From a virus, in the IMG/VR virus record IMGVR_UViG_3300037847_005729, positions 1-64,000 of that record: a stretch of DNA of 64,000 nt; one strand, written 5' to 3'. A program made the translations under genes and the position numbers. Below are positions 16,656 through 25,413 of the stretch, in pieces. The notes under the pieces were generated by a model. That model was not told the DNA's origin and made no database searches. It saw only the letters and a program-made list of their open reading frames with translations. Position 1 is the stretch's first letter. Each line of letters starts with the position of its first letter.

Positions 16656-17063
16656 ATGAATTTTTTAACTTTATACGGCAAAGAAAAACCTATTAGAAAT
16701 CCACATAGGTATAAAATTAAGTGGAATGGTAAATCTAGGAGTAAATTCCAAAGAAATGTTAAAAAATATCTGTATAAACATTGGAGATATCACGCCGTAT
16801 ATGAAGAATTTAAAGTAGCAGGAACACAACTTACTTTAGATTTTTACAATCATACAGAAAAAATAGCGATAGAGGTGCAGGGCGCACAACATTTACAGTT
16901 TGTTAAGCATTTTCATAAAACTAGAGCTAATTTTTTAAGACAAATACGCAGAGATGACAAAAAAATGGATTTTTGCGAAATAAATGGTATAAAACTGATA
17001 CAAATTTACCCAGATGATGAATTATCAGAAGAATATTTTGATAACCTATTGATATCAGTGTAA
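16656..17063 (+). CDS. DUF559/Vsr-like PD-(D/E)XK endonuclease
   Basis: 135 residues. After a basic N-terminus (KSRSKFQRNVKKYLYKHW), LTLDFYNHTEKIAIEVQGAQ gives the D...ExQ active-site pattern of the PD-(D/E)XK fold (Asp, then Glu-x-Gln), and RQIRRDDKKMDFCEINGIKL matches the 'R.RD..K...l...Gi...ri' tail of DUF559, Vsr and related phage nucleases. Probably a small DNA nuclease or nicking enzyme. Its ATG sits directly behind the terminator T-run, so expression must come from read-through or a promoter not seen. Confidence 0.72.
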   Translation: MNFLTLYGKEKPIRNPHRYKIKWNGKSRSKFQRNVKKYLYKHWRYHAVYEEFKVAGTQLTLDFYNHTEKIAIEVQGAQHLQFVKHFHKTRANFLRQIRRDDKKMDFCEINGIKLIQIYPDDELSEEYFDNLLISV

Positions 17064-17071
17064 ATATACTT
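17057..17071 (+). promoter_or_regulatory. AGTGTAA box 8 nt before start
   Basis: AGTGTAA (17057-17063, including the preceding stop TAA), then eight A/T-rich bases and ATG 17072. One of ten copies in the window with nearly constant spacing to the start codon; probable phage-specific promoter. Confidence 0.5.
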
Positions 17072-17314
17072 ATGAGTTCAGATCCCATATTCAAAAAATA
17101 CGAGGTTCCGACAAAAATAGTTAATGATTTGTACGAATCCTCTGGCAAATCTGGTGCTTATAAGGGTATAATAGTTGCATATTGTACAGAAAGTGGCGAA
17201 CCAGTTGTTTTTTCTAGGTGTGATAGCAAAATTACAGAAATGGGTTTAAAAAAGTGTCTTGAAGAGTTTTTGGCACCTTTAGAAATCACAGACGAAATAG
17301 CAGATCAAGAATAA
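17072..17314 (+). CDS. Hypothetical protein
   Basis: 80 residues, mixed alpha/beta, no recognised family. YKGIIVAYCTESGEPVVF reads as two beta-strands with a turn, and the C-terminus is acidic. It lies between the small nuclease and the helicase promoter, with an AGTGTAA box directly before its start. Confidence 0.55.
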   Translation: MSSDPIFKKYEVPTKIVNDLYESSGKSGAYKGIIVAYCTESGEPVVFSRCDSKITEMGLKKCLEEFLAPLEITDEIADQE

Positions 17315-17337
17315 TAATTAAATTTGCCGTAAAACAC

Positions 17338-17371
17338 TTGACTTTTTAAATAAGCCACGTAGTATGGCGTG
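17338..17371 (+). promoter_or_regulatory. Sigma70-like promoter of the helicase gene, leaderless
   Basis: TTGACT (17338-17343), 16 nt, TAGTAT (17360-17365), then 6 nt to ATG 17372. Initiation 6-8 nt after the -10 would place the mRNA 5' end on the start codon. Same geometry as twelve other sites in the window. Confidence 0.75.
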
Positions 17372-18886
17372 ATGATGTATAGTTATGAGATTGAAAAACA
17401 GGTATTAGCCGCACTCATACAAAAACCTAAAGATTTTATAGATTATTTTACATTCTTAAAGTCTGATGATTTTTATGATAAAAACTCCCTTTTAAACAAA
17501 ACTATTTTCCTATCCTTAAAAAACGCTGTAGTAAAAGGGGAAAGCATAGATGAAGTTATTCTATGTCAAAGATTACAAGACTTGGGGATAAGTTTTGAAG
17601 ACGATATTAATTTATCAGATTACATACAATCACTTTCTATAAGAAAAATACAATCACAATCTAAGATAGAAAGCTTAATAAGAGAGTTAAGAAAACTCAC
17701 TGTTAGGAGAGAAATATCGGCCACAGCTGACACGATATCTAAAAAAATGAAGTCTATGTCTGCTGAAAAATCTTATAATGAAATTGTAGACACGGCTGAT
17801 AAACTTTACAACTCTCAAATAAATTTATTTGAAAATGGTGTTGATACGCCATCTAATATCTATGATGAAATGGAAGATTTCATAGAGGAACGTGGCAATA
17901 ATCCGATTGAGGAATTTGGCTTTATGGGGCCTCACGAAAAAATTAATGACATATATGGTTCTTTATTAAGGCCTGGAAATATCACTGTCATAGTAGCTAG
18001 ATCTGGTGTAGGTAAAACACAGTTTTGTATGGATTATGCTACTAAAACCGCAGCCAAATACGATGTTCCAGTTTTACATTTTGATAATGGAGAAATGAGT
18101 AAAGAAGAGCTTGTTATTAGGCAGTGTGCTGCTTTGTCTGGTGTACCTGCTCATTTATTAGAAAGTGGCAAATGGAGACAAGCTGGAGATGATACAGTTG
18201 CTAGAGTTAGAAGTGTTTGGGCTAAAGTTAAAAAATTAAAATTTTACTACTATAATGTTGGTGGGTTAGAAGTTGATAATATAATTAACACACTAAAAAG
18301 ATTTTACTATTCAAAAGTTGGAAGAGGCAACAAGATGATTTTTTCTTTTGATTATATCAAAACTTCATCTGAAAAATCTAATAAAAACGAGTGGCAAGTT
18401 GTAGGTGAGATGGTTGATAAATTTAAAAAATGTATTCAAAAAGAGATATTAGAGGACGGCAATCCAGTCATACCAATGATTACATCTGTTCAAAGTAATA
18501 GATATGGAATCACAAACAATAGAAACGCACAAAATATAATTGATGATGAATCTGTTGTCTCTTTGTCGGACAGAATAGTACATTTTTGTTCTCATATGTT
18601 TATACTTAGGAGCAAATCAAATGATGAAATTATAGATGAGCATGATTCTTTTGGCACACATAAACTAATTAATATTAAGTCAAGACACTTAGGTAAAGAT
18701 ATAGCTGGTGCGGTAGAGCCAGTTAGAGTTGGAGATAATCTTCGTAAAAACTTTATCAACTTAGAGTTTAAAAACTTTTGCATAACAGAAAAAGGTGACC
18801 TTAGAGATATAGTTAATTTTACAGAAAATCAAGAAAACTTAGAATTAACAGATCCACAAGATATTCCAAATTTTGATTCACTATGA
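17372..18886 (+). CDS. Replicative DNA helicase, DnaB/gp41 type
   Basis: About 504 residues. The N-terminal DnaB-N-like domain opens YEIEKQVLAALIQKPKDF. The RecA-fold motor has Walker A VIVARSGVGKTQF near 207, then LHFDNGEMSKEELVIRQ (H1a-like), IFSFDYIKT as Walker B, and MITSVQSNR with the glutamine sensor motif. This matches DnaB/T4 gp41-type ring helicases that unwind 5'-3' ahead of the polymerase. The promoter geometry favours ATG 17372 or 17375 over the GTG at 17369. It overlaps the primase gene by 4 nt, the usual helicase-primase pairing. Confidence 0.9.
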   Translation: MMYSYEIEKQVLAALIQKPKDFIDYFTFLKSDDFYDKNSLLNKTIFLSLKNAVVKGESIDEVILCQRLQDLGISFEDDINLSDYIQSLSIRKIQSQSKIESLIRELRKLTVRREISATADTISKKMKSMSAEKSYNEIVDTADKLYNSQINLFENGVDTPSNIYDEMEDFIEERGNNPIEEFGFMGPHEKINDIYGSLLRPGNITVIVARSGVGKTQFCMDYATKTAAKYDVPVLHFDNGEMSKEELVIRQCAALSGVPAHLLESGKWRQAGDDTVARVRSVWAKVKKLKFYYYNVGGLEVDNIINTLKRFYYSKVGRGNKMIFSFDYIKTSSEKSNKNEWQVVGEMVDKFKKCIQKEILEDGNPVIPMITSVQSNRYGITNNRNAQNIIDDESVVSLSDRIVHFCSHMFILRSKSNDEIIDEHDSFGTHKLINIKSRHLGKDIAGAVEPVRVGDNLRKNFINLEFKNFCITEKGDLRDIVNFTENQENLELTDPQDIPNFDSL

Positions 18887-19920
18887 AATACAGAGATTCT
18901 TTAGAAAAATTAGGTTATGTATTAAAAGACCACGGCAATCATTGGCGAACTAGTGCTGTTTATAGAAATGGAAAAACTAGTACATCTGTTATAATATATA
19001 AAAACACTGGTGTATGGAGAGATTTTGGTATAGACTCTACTCCATTACCATTTAAAGTTTTAGTAGAAAAAACGCTTAATACAAAAGACCCTAAAATATT
19101 AAAACAATATGTTTCAGATTCAGCAGTTGATACAGAAACATATCAACCTAAAGAAGAAAAAATACAGATGGAAAAAATATACCCCAAATCATATTTAGAA
19201 AAACTTTTACCTATAAGAAATTTTTATCAAAAGAAAAATATCTCAACAGAGACTCAAGAATTATTTATGTGCGGATATGCTGGAAATGGTAAAATGTATC
19301 GTCGTATTGTTTTTCCAATTTTTAATTTAGATAATCAAATACATGGTTTTTCTGGTCGCACTGTCGTAGAGGGAGATAATATACCGAAATGGAAACATTT
19401 GGGTAGAAAAACAGATTGGGTTTATCCACATCACCTTGCTCACGACCACATTGATAAGCAAGGAGAAGTTATTTTAGTAGAAAGTATTGGCGACTGTATG
19501 GCTCTTTATGAAGCTGGATTTAAAAATGTTTTGATGCTCGCTGGTTTAGATATCTCATCTAAAGTAATGTCGTATCTTAATACTTTTAATTTAGATAAAA
19601 TCATTGTAGCAATGAACAATGATAAAAACAAAGAAACTAACTCTGGTGGTATAGCTTCAGTTAAAACCGTTGCAAAATTATCTCAAATATATGATTTAAA
19701 TGTCATATCCATTAATCCACCATTACTTAATGACTTTGGAGATATGTTACATGGTGATCCTCCTAATACTGATATATTTTCAAGTTGGTACGCAAGAAAA
19801 GATAAATGGAACTTAGGAGATGAAAAAACACAAGATTGGATAAAATCTAAAATAGAAAACAACGAATCATTAAATAAAAACGGTTCTTGTAAAAAATTAA
19901 TTAAAATTTTAAATTCGTGA
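18883..19920 (+). CDS. DNA primase (TOPRIM, DnaG-like)
   Basis: 345 residues, without an evident N-terminal CxxC zinc finger. GNGKMYRRIVFPIFNLDNQI corresponds to the DnaG core that precedes TOPRIM, and the TOPRIM domain follows with VILVESIGDCMALYEAGF (Glu motif) and KIIVAMNNDKNKE in place of DxD. The Asp of the canonical DxD appears as NNDKN, so metal binding is slightly altered. Next to the helicase it probably forms the phage primosome. Shorter than bacterial DnaG (~580), with no long C-terminal DnaB-binding domain. Confidence 0.85.
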   Translation: MKYRDSLEKLGYVLKDHGNHWRTSAVYRNGKTSTSVIIYKNTGVWRDFGIDSTPLPFKVLVEKTLNTKDPKILKQYVSDSAVDTETYQPKEEKIQMEKIYPKSYLEKLLPIRNFYQKKNISTETQELFMCGYAGNGKMYRRIVFPIFNLDNQIHGFSGRTVVEGDNIPKWKHLGRKTDWVYPHHLAHDHIDKQGEVILVESIGDCMALYEAGFKNVLMLAGLDISSKVMSYLNTFNLDKIIVAMNNDKNKETNSGGIASVKTVAKLSQIYDLNVISINPPLLNDFGDMLHGDPPNTDIFSSWYARKDKWNLGDEKTQDWIKSKIENNESLNKNGSCKKLIKILNS

Positions 19921-20084
19921 AAAAGGTAGTAATATGGAGAGTTCTCTCAATAGTTCTTTGTACCCTAATGGCCAGACTCTGGTTTGGGGATTGGCATGTT
20001 ACCCTTTTTGGTATTTTCATTTCGTTTGTTATGACTATAGTTCATTATTATTTCGAAAAAATTTGGGACATTTATGGAAGTTAA
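19917..20084 (+). CDS. DUF2061-like small membrane protein
   Basis: 55 residues, GTG start overlapping the primase stop as GTGA and overlapping the next gene by 11 nt. The sequence has VIWRVLSIVLCTLMARLWFG, then a second hydrophobic segment (VTLFGIFISFVMTIVHYYFE) and ends KIWDIYGS. The pattern 'WR..S...T....W..G', a second helix and 'HY..EKiW' matches the two-helix inner-membrane family DUF2061. Function unknown. Confidence 0.7.
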   Translation: MKKVVIWRVLSIVLCTLMARLWFGDWHVTLFGIFISFVMTIVHYYFEKIWDIYGS

Positions 20085-21063
20085 ATTATCAGCGAGCCGT
20101 ATAAAAACCGCACAATCTTGTAGTTGGTTATACTGGTCTAAATATATTCAACATTTACCAGACACCAACAATGATGGTGCAAGACGTGGTAGTATATGTC
20201 ATAATGTTTTTGAACACTTAGCAAAGCAAAACACCAAAAAAGCTTTTAACAAAATAGTTAAAGAACAAGATCCATTTGCAGACAAAACTGTTAAAGATAT
20301 GATGTTGTCTGAAGCATCTGCAGAAGGGATAGATGACGATTCAAATATGACACTTATGAAAGAAATGATTCTAAATGGTTTAGATTGTAACTTTCATGGT
20401 GAAGATTTAGGTATACCAACAGAAAGTTATGCAGAGCTAGAATTTGATATAGAAAAAAATGGTTACCGTATTAGGGGTTACATTGATCAACTTTTCTTAT
20501 ACAAAGAAAAAAAAGTAGCCTTAGTAAGAGATTTTAAAACATCTAAAAAAATATTTGAAGGCAAAGAAAAAGAAGATAATTTACAAGACTACATTTATTG
20601 TTTGGCTGTAAAACATTTATTTCCAGAGTATGTAAATAGAAATGCAGAGTTTCTTTTCCTTAAATTTAATTTAAAGAAAGAGGGTTTGTTAAAAATGAAG
20701 CCTTTAGACGAAGATGACTTAGAAGGTTTTGAATTACAATTAGCTAACATACAAGAATATTTAGAAAACTTTGATGAAGTAGATGCACATTCTAATTTTG
20801 CACATGACAGAGGTTTCCCAGATGATGGTTCTTTTGGTGGTAGATTACAGTGTGGTTTTGCAAAAGAAAAAGGTCAGTTAAAAAAGGATGGGTCTGTAAT
20901 GTGGCATTGTCCATACAAATTTGATTTTTGGTATGTCACGATTTTAAACAAAGAAGGAGAGTTTCATGCTTCATGCTTCCAAGATGAGTTTGACAAAAGC
21001 ATGGTTCCCGAAGGAGGCAGTCACTCAATAAAATACTACAAAGGTTGTCCAAAACATTTATGA
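20074..21063 (+). CDS. Cas4/RecB-family PD-(D/E)XK exonuclease
   Basis: 329 residues. LSASRIKTAQSCSWLYWSKY is the N-terminal Cys-containing helix of RecB/Cas4/AddB-type nucleases, GSICHNVFEHL supplies the motif I His, and RIRGYIDQLFL...VALVRDFKTSKK supplies the GxxD...(D)xK active site; LQDYIYCLAVKHLF matches the QLxxY helix. Three further Cys (LQCGF, WHCPYKF, YKGCPKHL) near the C-terminus could complete an iron-sulphur cluster, as in Cas4. A DNA end-processing role in replication/recombination is inferred from neighbours; there are no CRISPR genes here. Confidence 0.8.
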   Translation: MEVKLSASRIKTAQSCSWLYWSKYIQHLPDTNNDGARRGSICHNVFEHLAKQNTKKAFNKIVKEQDPFADKTVKDMMLSEASAEGIDDDSNMTLMKEMILNGLDCNFHGEDLGIPTESYAELEFDIEKNGYRIRGYIDQLFLYKEKKVALVRDFKTSKKIFEGKEKEDNLQDYIYCLAVKHLFPEYVNRNAEFLFLKFNLKKEGLLKMKPLDEDDLEGFELQLANIQEYLENFDEVDAHSNFAHDRGFPDDGSFGGRLQCGFAKEKGQLKKDGSVMWHCPYKFDFWYVTILNKEGEFHASCFQDEFDKSMVPEGGSHSIKYYKGCPKHL

Positions 21064-21536
21064 AAAAATTTAAAGTTACAAAAGACCAACTAGATAGAGC
21101 TAAAAAACTTTTTGATTTCAAAGAGTTAAATAACAGCATTACGAAGGGTGAGGGTAATCTTGCTGGAGCGGTCGGTGAAATTATTGTTAAAGACGTCTAT
21201 AAAGGTAAAGGTGAAAACACTTATGATTATGACACTATAATTAAAGACTATAAGATAGATATAAAAACTAAAAAATTTTCAGATCAATTTCACCCAAATG
21301 AAAACTGGAACTTAAATGTTTCTGATTACAATACTAAACAAAAATGCGATGCTTATTGTTTTGTGGGTGTTAACGAATCTAATACTGTGGCCTATGTTTA
21401 CGGCTTCATGAAAAAGAAAGAGTTTTATGAGAAAGCTGTGTTTGGCAAAAAAGGTCAGATAGACCCCAGAGGCAATGGCAAATGGAGGTTTAAATCAGAC
21501 TGTTATAATATTTTAATTAAAGAATTAAAGATATAG
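21060..21536 (+). CDS. Putative PD-(D/E)XK nuclease
   Basis: 158 residues from ATG 21060 (ATGA overlap with the upstream gene). GNLAGAVGEIIVKDVY supplies the helix with the Glu, and YDYDTIIKDYKIDIKTKKF supplies D-x(n)-(D)xK, the active-site arrangement of small PD-(D/E)XK enzymes. KKEFYEKAVFGKKGQ and the basic C-terminus could contact DNA. Probably a structure- or site-specific nuclease; it lacks any recognised specificity domain. Confidence 0.65.
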   Translation: MKKFKVTKDQLDRAKKLFDFKELNNSITKGEGNLAGAVGEIIVKDVYKGKGENTYDYDTIIKDYKIDIKTKKFSDQFHPNENWNLNVSDYNTKQKCDAYCFVGVNESNTVAYVYGFMKKKEFYEKAVFGKKGQIDPRGNGKWRFKSDCYNILIKELKI

Positions 21537-21538
21537 TA

Positions 21539-21572
21539 TTGACAAATCGACATTACCATCTATATTGGTGAT
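21539..21572 (+). promoter_or_regulatory. Sigma70-like promoter of the polymerase genes, leaderless
   Basis: TTGACA (21539-21544), 16 nt, TATATT (21561-21566), 6 nt, ATG 21573. Best-matching member of the leaderless promoter set within the replication module. Confidence 0.82.
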
Positions 21573-22268
21573 ATGATTCCATTATTTAAGACACATTCGT
21601 CTATAGGCAAAAGCATTTTACGAGTAGATGATGTACACGAGTTAACAAAGGACTTCGAAGAGGTTCACTTTGTTGAAGACAGTATGACGGGTTTTCCAGA
21701 AGCCTTTAGAAAGTTTGAAGATAGGTTACGTTTTGGTTTGCGTTTCTCTGTGTATAATGACGACCAAAGCGAAGAATCAGAAAGTAAAATGATTGCTTTC
21801 GCAAATGGTGATGCTGGTGCAAAAGAATTATATAATCTTTACACCCAACAATCGGACACAAAGATCACAAGGCCTTGGGACTCTACAAAAAATTTACAGT
21901 ATGTTGTACCCTTTTACGATTCTTTCTTACATAAAAATTTAACAACTTTTTCTAACTGTGTTGTCGATTTACCTCGAGATATACCTTTTATTATAGAAGA
22001 TAACAATCTCCCTTTTGATTGTTTGATTGAAGATAAAATATTAAATTACTGCAAGAATCATTTAAACGAAAACTTTAATGCAAAGTCAATATATTATAAA
22101 GACAAAGAAGATGTTTTGGCTTTTCAAACTTATAAATTAATTTGTAACCGCAGGATAGGTAGAACTTATGATCTATCGAACCCTGGACTAGATCACTTTG
22201 GTAGTGACGAATTTTGTTTCGCATCATGGAAGAATTACTTAGGTACAACTTTAAACAACGCTATATAG
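21573..22268 (+). CDS. Separate PHP-domain part of DNA polymerase III alpha
   Basis: 231 residues. IPLFKTHSSIGKSILRVDD resembles the opening of the PHP domain of bacterial PolIII alpha (His-x-x-x-S...), and NPGLDHFGSDEFCFASWKNY near the C-terminus resembles the segment ending PHP domains of DnaE/PolC-type polymerases. The exonuclease and polymerase core follow as separate overlapping genes, so this looks like one piece of a split enzyme. Metal ligands are not all recognisable, so it may be structural rather than catalytic. It has its own leaderless promoter. Confidence 0.6.
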   Translation: MIPLFKTHSSIGKSILRVDDVHELTKDFEEVHFVEDSMTGFPEAFRKFEDRLRFGLRFSVYNDDQSEESESKMIAFANGDAGAKELYNLYTQQSDTKITRPWDSTKNLQYVVPFYDSFLHKNLTTFSNCVVDLPRDIPFIIEDNNLPFDCLIEDKILNYCKNHLNENFNAKSIYYKDKEDVLAFQTYKLICNRRIGRTYDLSNPGLDHFGSDEFCFASWKNYLGTTLNNAI

Positions 22269-22855
22269 TTTTTGATACCGAGACAGAGGGATTAAACTTA
22301 ATTACCTCTAAACCTTGGCAGATAGCTTGGATTGAATGCGAGGGCAAAAAGGTTATCAAGAAACACAATCGCTTTATCAAATGGAAAGATTTAAATGTAT
22401 CTCCAGATGCGGCTCGTGTTACTGGTTTTAATAAAAAACACTATGATAAAGTTGCAGAAGATCCAATGGTTGTTTGGAAAGACTTTGAAAAAGCTTTGTA
22501 TGGCAATAACATTGTTCTTGGTCACAATATTCTTGGTTATGACATTTATATCTTAGGCGTTTGGCTTAGAAAGATGGGCGTAAGAATTAGTTATGAAAAT
22601 TTTATTAGTGAACTTTTAGATACAAATATTTTAGCAAAAGCTATAGCAAAGGGAGATAAAAATCCAGGTAATGAATTACTTGCTTGGCAAATGAGATACC
22701 TTCACTTTAGAGAACGTGGTTTAAAAACAAATCAGAAACATCTATTACAGCATTATAATATTGACTTTGATGAAACAAAGCTACATGATGCTTTATACGA
22801 TATAGAAAAGAACTTCGAAATATTTCAGAAACAAATATGGGAATTAGAAATTTAG
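22226..22855 (+). CDS. DEDDh 3'-5' exonuclease (DnaQ-like proofreading)
   Basis: 209 residues from ATG 22226 (the TTG at 22214 is also in frame). YIVFDTETEGLNL is ExoI with the DxE pair, NIVLGHNILGYDIYIL is ExoII, and KLHDALYDIEKNF is ExoIII with His and Asp: a complete DEDDh active site as in DnaQ epsilon and the PolC exonuclease. It overlaps the PHP gene by 43 nt and the polymerase core by 19 nt, which argues for a proofreading subunit of the same holoenzyme. Confidence 0.88.
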   Translation: MEELLRYNFKQRYIVFDTETEGLNLITSKPWQIAWIECEGKKVIKKHNRFIKWKDLNVSPDAARVTGFNKKHYDKVAEDPMVVWKDFEKALYGNNIVLGHNILGYDIYILGVWLRKMGVRISYENFISELLDTNILAKAIAKGDKNPGNELLAWQMRYLHFRERGLKTNQKHLLQHYNIDFDETKLHDALYDIEKNFEIFQKQIWELEI

Positions 22856-25413
22856 AACCATTTAATCAACCTATGCCAGTTGGCGTAAGACTACCAGAGA
22901 TTGAGGTGGAGCAAAGATTTTACGATGAGTTGGGTATTTCTAACACATCATCTAATTACGACCTGCTTCGTGAGCTGTGCTTAAAAGGTGTTAAGGAAAG
23001 AGGTATTGATAAATTAGAAAACAAACAAGAATATTACGATAGAGTTAAGATGGAGTTGTCCGTTTTGCAAGAGCTTGGGTTTGTGGATTATATACTTTTG
23101 AATTGGGATATTTTGAATTTTTGTCATGAGAATCATATACCAACTGGGCCAGGTCGCGGTTCTGCGGCCGGCTCGTTGGTATTATATTTACTAAAGGTAA
23201 CAAATATTGATCCAATTCAGTACGATTTGTTTTTTGAGCGATTTGTATCTAGAAGCAGAGCTAAAAAGACTATTGTTGACGATATAACGTACCTAGACGG
23301 CTCTTTGTTAGCCGATGTGGATAATGACATCAGTTACAATAGAAGAGCAGAGGTAATCAAATATATTGAAGATAAGCACAAAGGTAAAACTTGTAAAATT
23401 TTAACTCTAAACACATTGAGCAGTAAATTATGTGTAAAGGAGTGCGGTAAGATTGTCGGTGGGTATTCAGAACAAAAAGTAAATGATATAAGTTCTCTAA
23501 TACCTAAACAGTTCGGAAAGGTATTTAAGTTAGACAAAGCTTATGATGAAAGCGAAAAACTTAGACAATTTTGTGACGACAATCCATTAGTATTTAAGAT
23601 AGCCAGAAAACTAGAAGGATTAAATAAGAATACTGGCGTTCATCCATCTGGGATTGCTATTAGTTTCTATAACATAGAACAAGTCATGCCTATGCAGAAA
23701 ACTAATGATGGTAATTATGTCTCTGGATACGACATGAATGATGTAGCATCTCTAATGGTTAAGTTCGACATCTTAGGTTTAAGAACATTATCTGTTGTTC
23801 ACGATACATTAAAACAATTAGATATGGATATTGAAACTATAGATGTTGAGTCAAACAACATATATGAAAACTTCAAATTCATTGAGGCACCAAAGGGTCT
23901 CTTCCAGATTGAGGCGGATACAAACTTCAAGGCAGCTAAGAAAATTGCTCCTCGTAATCTTGAAGAGTTATCTGCCGTGGTTGCTATTGCCCGTCCTGGT
24001 GCTCTTGATTATCTAGATACATACACAAGCTATGTAAAGACTAGCGTGTTCAATTCTGTTCACGAATTTTTTGATGATATACTTTCATATACTGGGGGTA
24101 TTCCTTTGTATCAAGAACAGTTGATGCAAATGGCTGTAAAGGTTGGTTTTACTCTTGACGAAGCGGAACAACTTAGACGAATTGTTGGTAAGAAAAAAGT
24201 AGATCAAATGCCAGCATGGAAAGCTAAAATTGAAGAGAAGATAAGTGAGAATAAATTACAAAAGCAAATTGGCGATGTTTTGTGGAAAGTAGCAGAAGAC
24301 TCTGCAAATTATTCTTTTAACAAATCACACTCTATCAGTTATGCTACTTTAGCCGCAATCACTACATACTTAAAATTTGAACACCCTCAAGAGTTTTTCT
24401 TAAGTTTGTTAAAAATGGCTAAACATGAGCCAGATTCTCATAATGAAATATCTCTTATAAACCAAGAGTTATATCAATTTAATATGAAACTTTTGGCGCC
24501 AGATTTAGCTAAATCAGAGTTAGATTTTTCCATAGAGGGTAGAAATATAAGGTATGGTTTAAATAGTATTAAAGGTGTATCAGAAAAGACTTTAGAAAAT
24601 ATTATAGAGTTTAGAAAAACAAATGGGTCTTTTGAAAACAAATATGATTTGTTTAATTCAGCGAAACAAGCTGGTATAAATATAGGTGTTTTATCTGGCT
24701 TAATACAAGGTGGTTTAGTAGATTCTTATTGTGAAGAAATATCTGGTCATCCTAACAGATGTCGTTTAGTTTTAGAATCTCAATCATTTAATTTATTGAC
24801 TGACAGAGAAAAAAGAAATTATGAACTAATCGGTCATAAATATAATTTTGACATATTGAAATCAATACAAGATTGCGTATCTAATCAACTAGTTGGCGAT
24901 GATAACAAACCAATCATGAAAAAAAGTAGATTTAATACTTTCAAGTCTAAATACGATTCTTATAGAGAAATTTACGATAGAAATAAGAATCACCTTAAGT
25001 TTTCAAATTGGTATTTTGAAAGGAAATATTTAGGCTATAGTCATTCTTGTGATATTAAAGATATATTTAAAGACGAGGGTAGATTAACAGATAGCATAGA
25101 GTTAAAATCAATTGAAAACAACTCCGCTGTAAAGTTTGTTGGGATAGTTGTTGATTCTATTAGTAGAACAAGCTCTAGTGGTAATAAATACCTAAGAATC
25201 GAGGCTCATGATGATAATGGTAAGGTAAACATTATGTTAATGAATAATAGACGTGCTGATAATTTAGATAGATACTATCAGTCTGGAGGTGTAAAACCTA
25301 AAGATGGACAAATTATTTTTGCTTTTGGTAATACTGCAGAAGATGTAATTTTTGCTAATAATTTAATGATTTTAGATGAAAAAATATATACAAGACTAGC
25401 CGATTTAAAATGA
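22837..25413 (+). CDS. dnaE: DNA polymerase III alpha, catalytic core
   Basis: 858 residues, family C polymerase without its PHP domain. Visible: PTGPGRGSAAGSLVLYLL near 103, the catalytic acidic block LADVDNDISYNRR near 160 (matching PDxDxDF), GVHPSGIAIS, SGYDMNDVASLMVKFDILGL (third acidic region), LYQEQLMQMAVKVGFTLDEA, NYSFNKSHSISYATLAAITT, then a helix-hairpin-helix region (IRYGLNSIKGVSEKTLENII) and a C-terminal OB fold (VKFVGIVVDSI...). Phage DNA replication. DnaE is ~1160 aa; the missing N-terminus corresponds to the 21573 gene. Confidence 0.93.
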   Translation: MGIRNLEPFNQPMPVGVRLPEIEVEQRFYDELGISNTSSNYDLLRELCLKGVKERGIDKLENKQEYYDRVKMELSVLQELGFVDYILLNWDILNFCHENHIPTGPGRGSAAGSLVLYLLKVTNIDPIQYDLFFERFVSRSRAKKTIVDDITYLDGSLLADVDNDISYNRRAEVIKYIEDKHKGKTCKILTLNTLSSKLCVKECGKIVGGYSEQKVNDISSLIPKQFGKVFKLDKAYDESEKLRQFCDDNPLVFKIARKLEGLNKNTGVHPSGIAISFYNIEQVMPMQKTNDGNYVSGYDMNDVASLMVKFDILGLRTLSVVHDTLKQLDMDIETIDVESNNIYENFKFIEAPKGLFQIEADTNFKAAKKIAPRNLEELSAVVAIARPGALDYLDTYTSYVKTSVFNSVHEFFDDILSYTGGIPLYQEQLMQMAVKVGFTLDEAEQLRRIVGKKKVDQMPAWKAKIEEKISENKLQKQIGDVLWKVAEDSANYSFNKSHSISYATLAAITTYLKFEHPQEFFLSLLKMAKHEPDSHNEISLINQELYQFNMKLLAPDLAKSELDFSIEGRNIRYGLNSIKGVSEKTLENIIEFRKTNGSFENKYDLFNSAKQAGINIGVLSGLIQGGLVDSYCEEISGHPNRCRLVLESQSFNLLTDREKRNYELIGHKYNFDILKSIQDCVSNQLVGDDNKPIMKKSRFNTFKSKYDSYREIYDRNKNHLKFSNWYFERKYLGYSHSCDIKDIFKDEGRLTDSIELKSIENNSAVKFVGIVVDSISRTSSSGNKYLRIEAHDDNGKVNIMLMNNRRADNLDRYYQSGGVKPKDGQIIFAFGNTAEDVIFANNLMILDEKIYTRLADLK

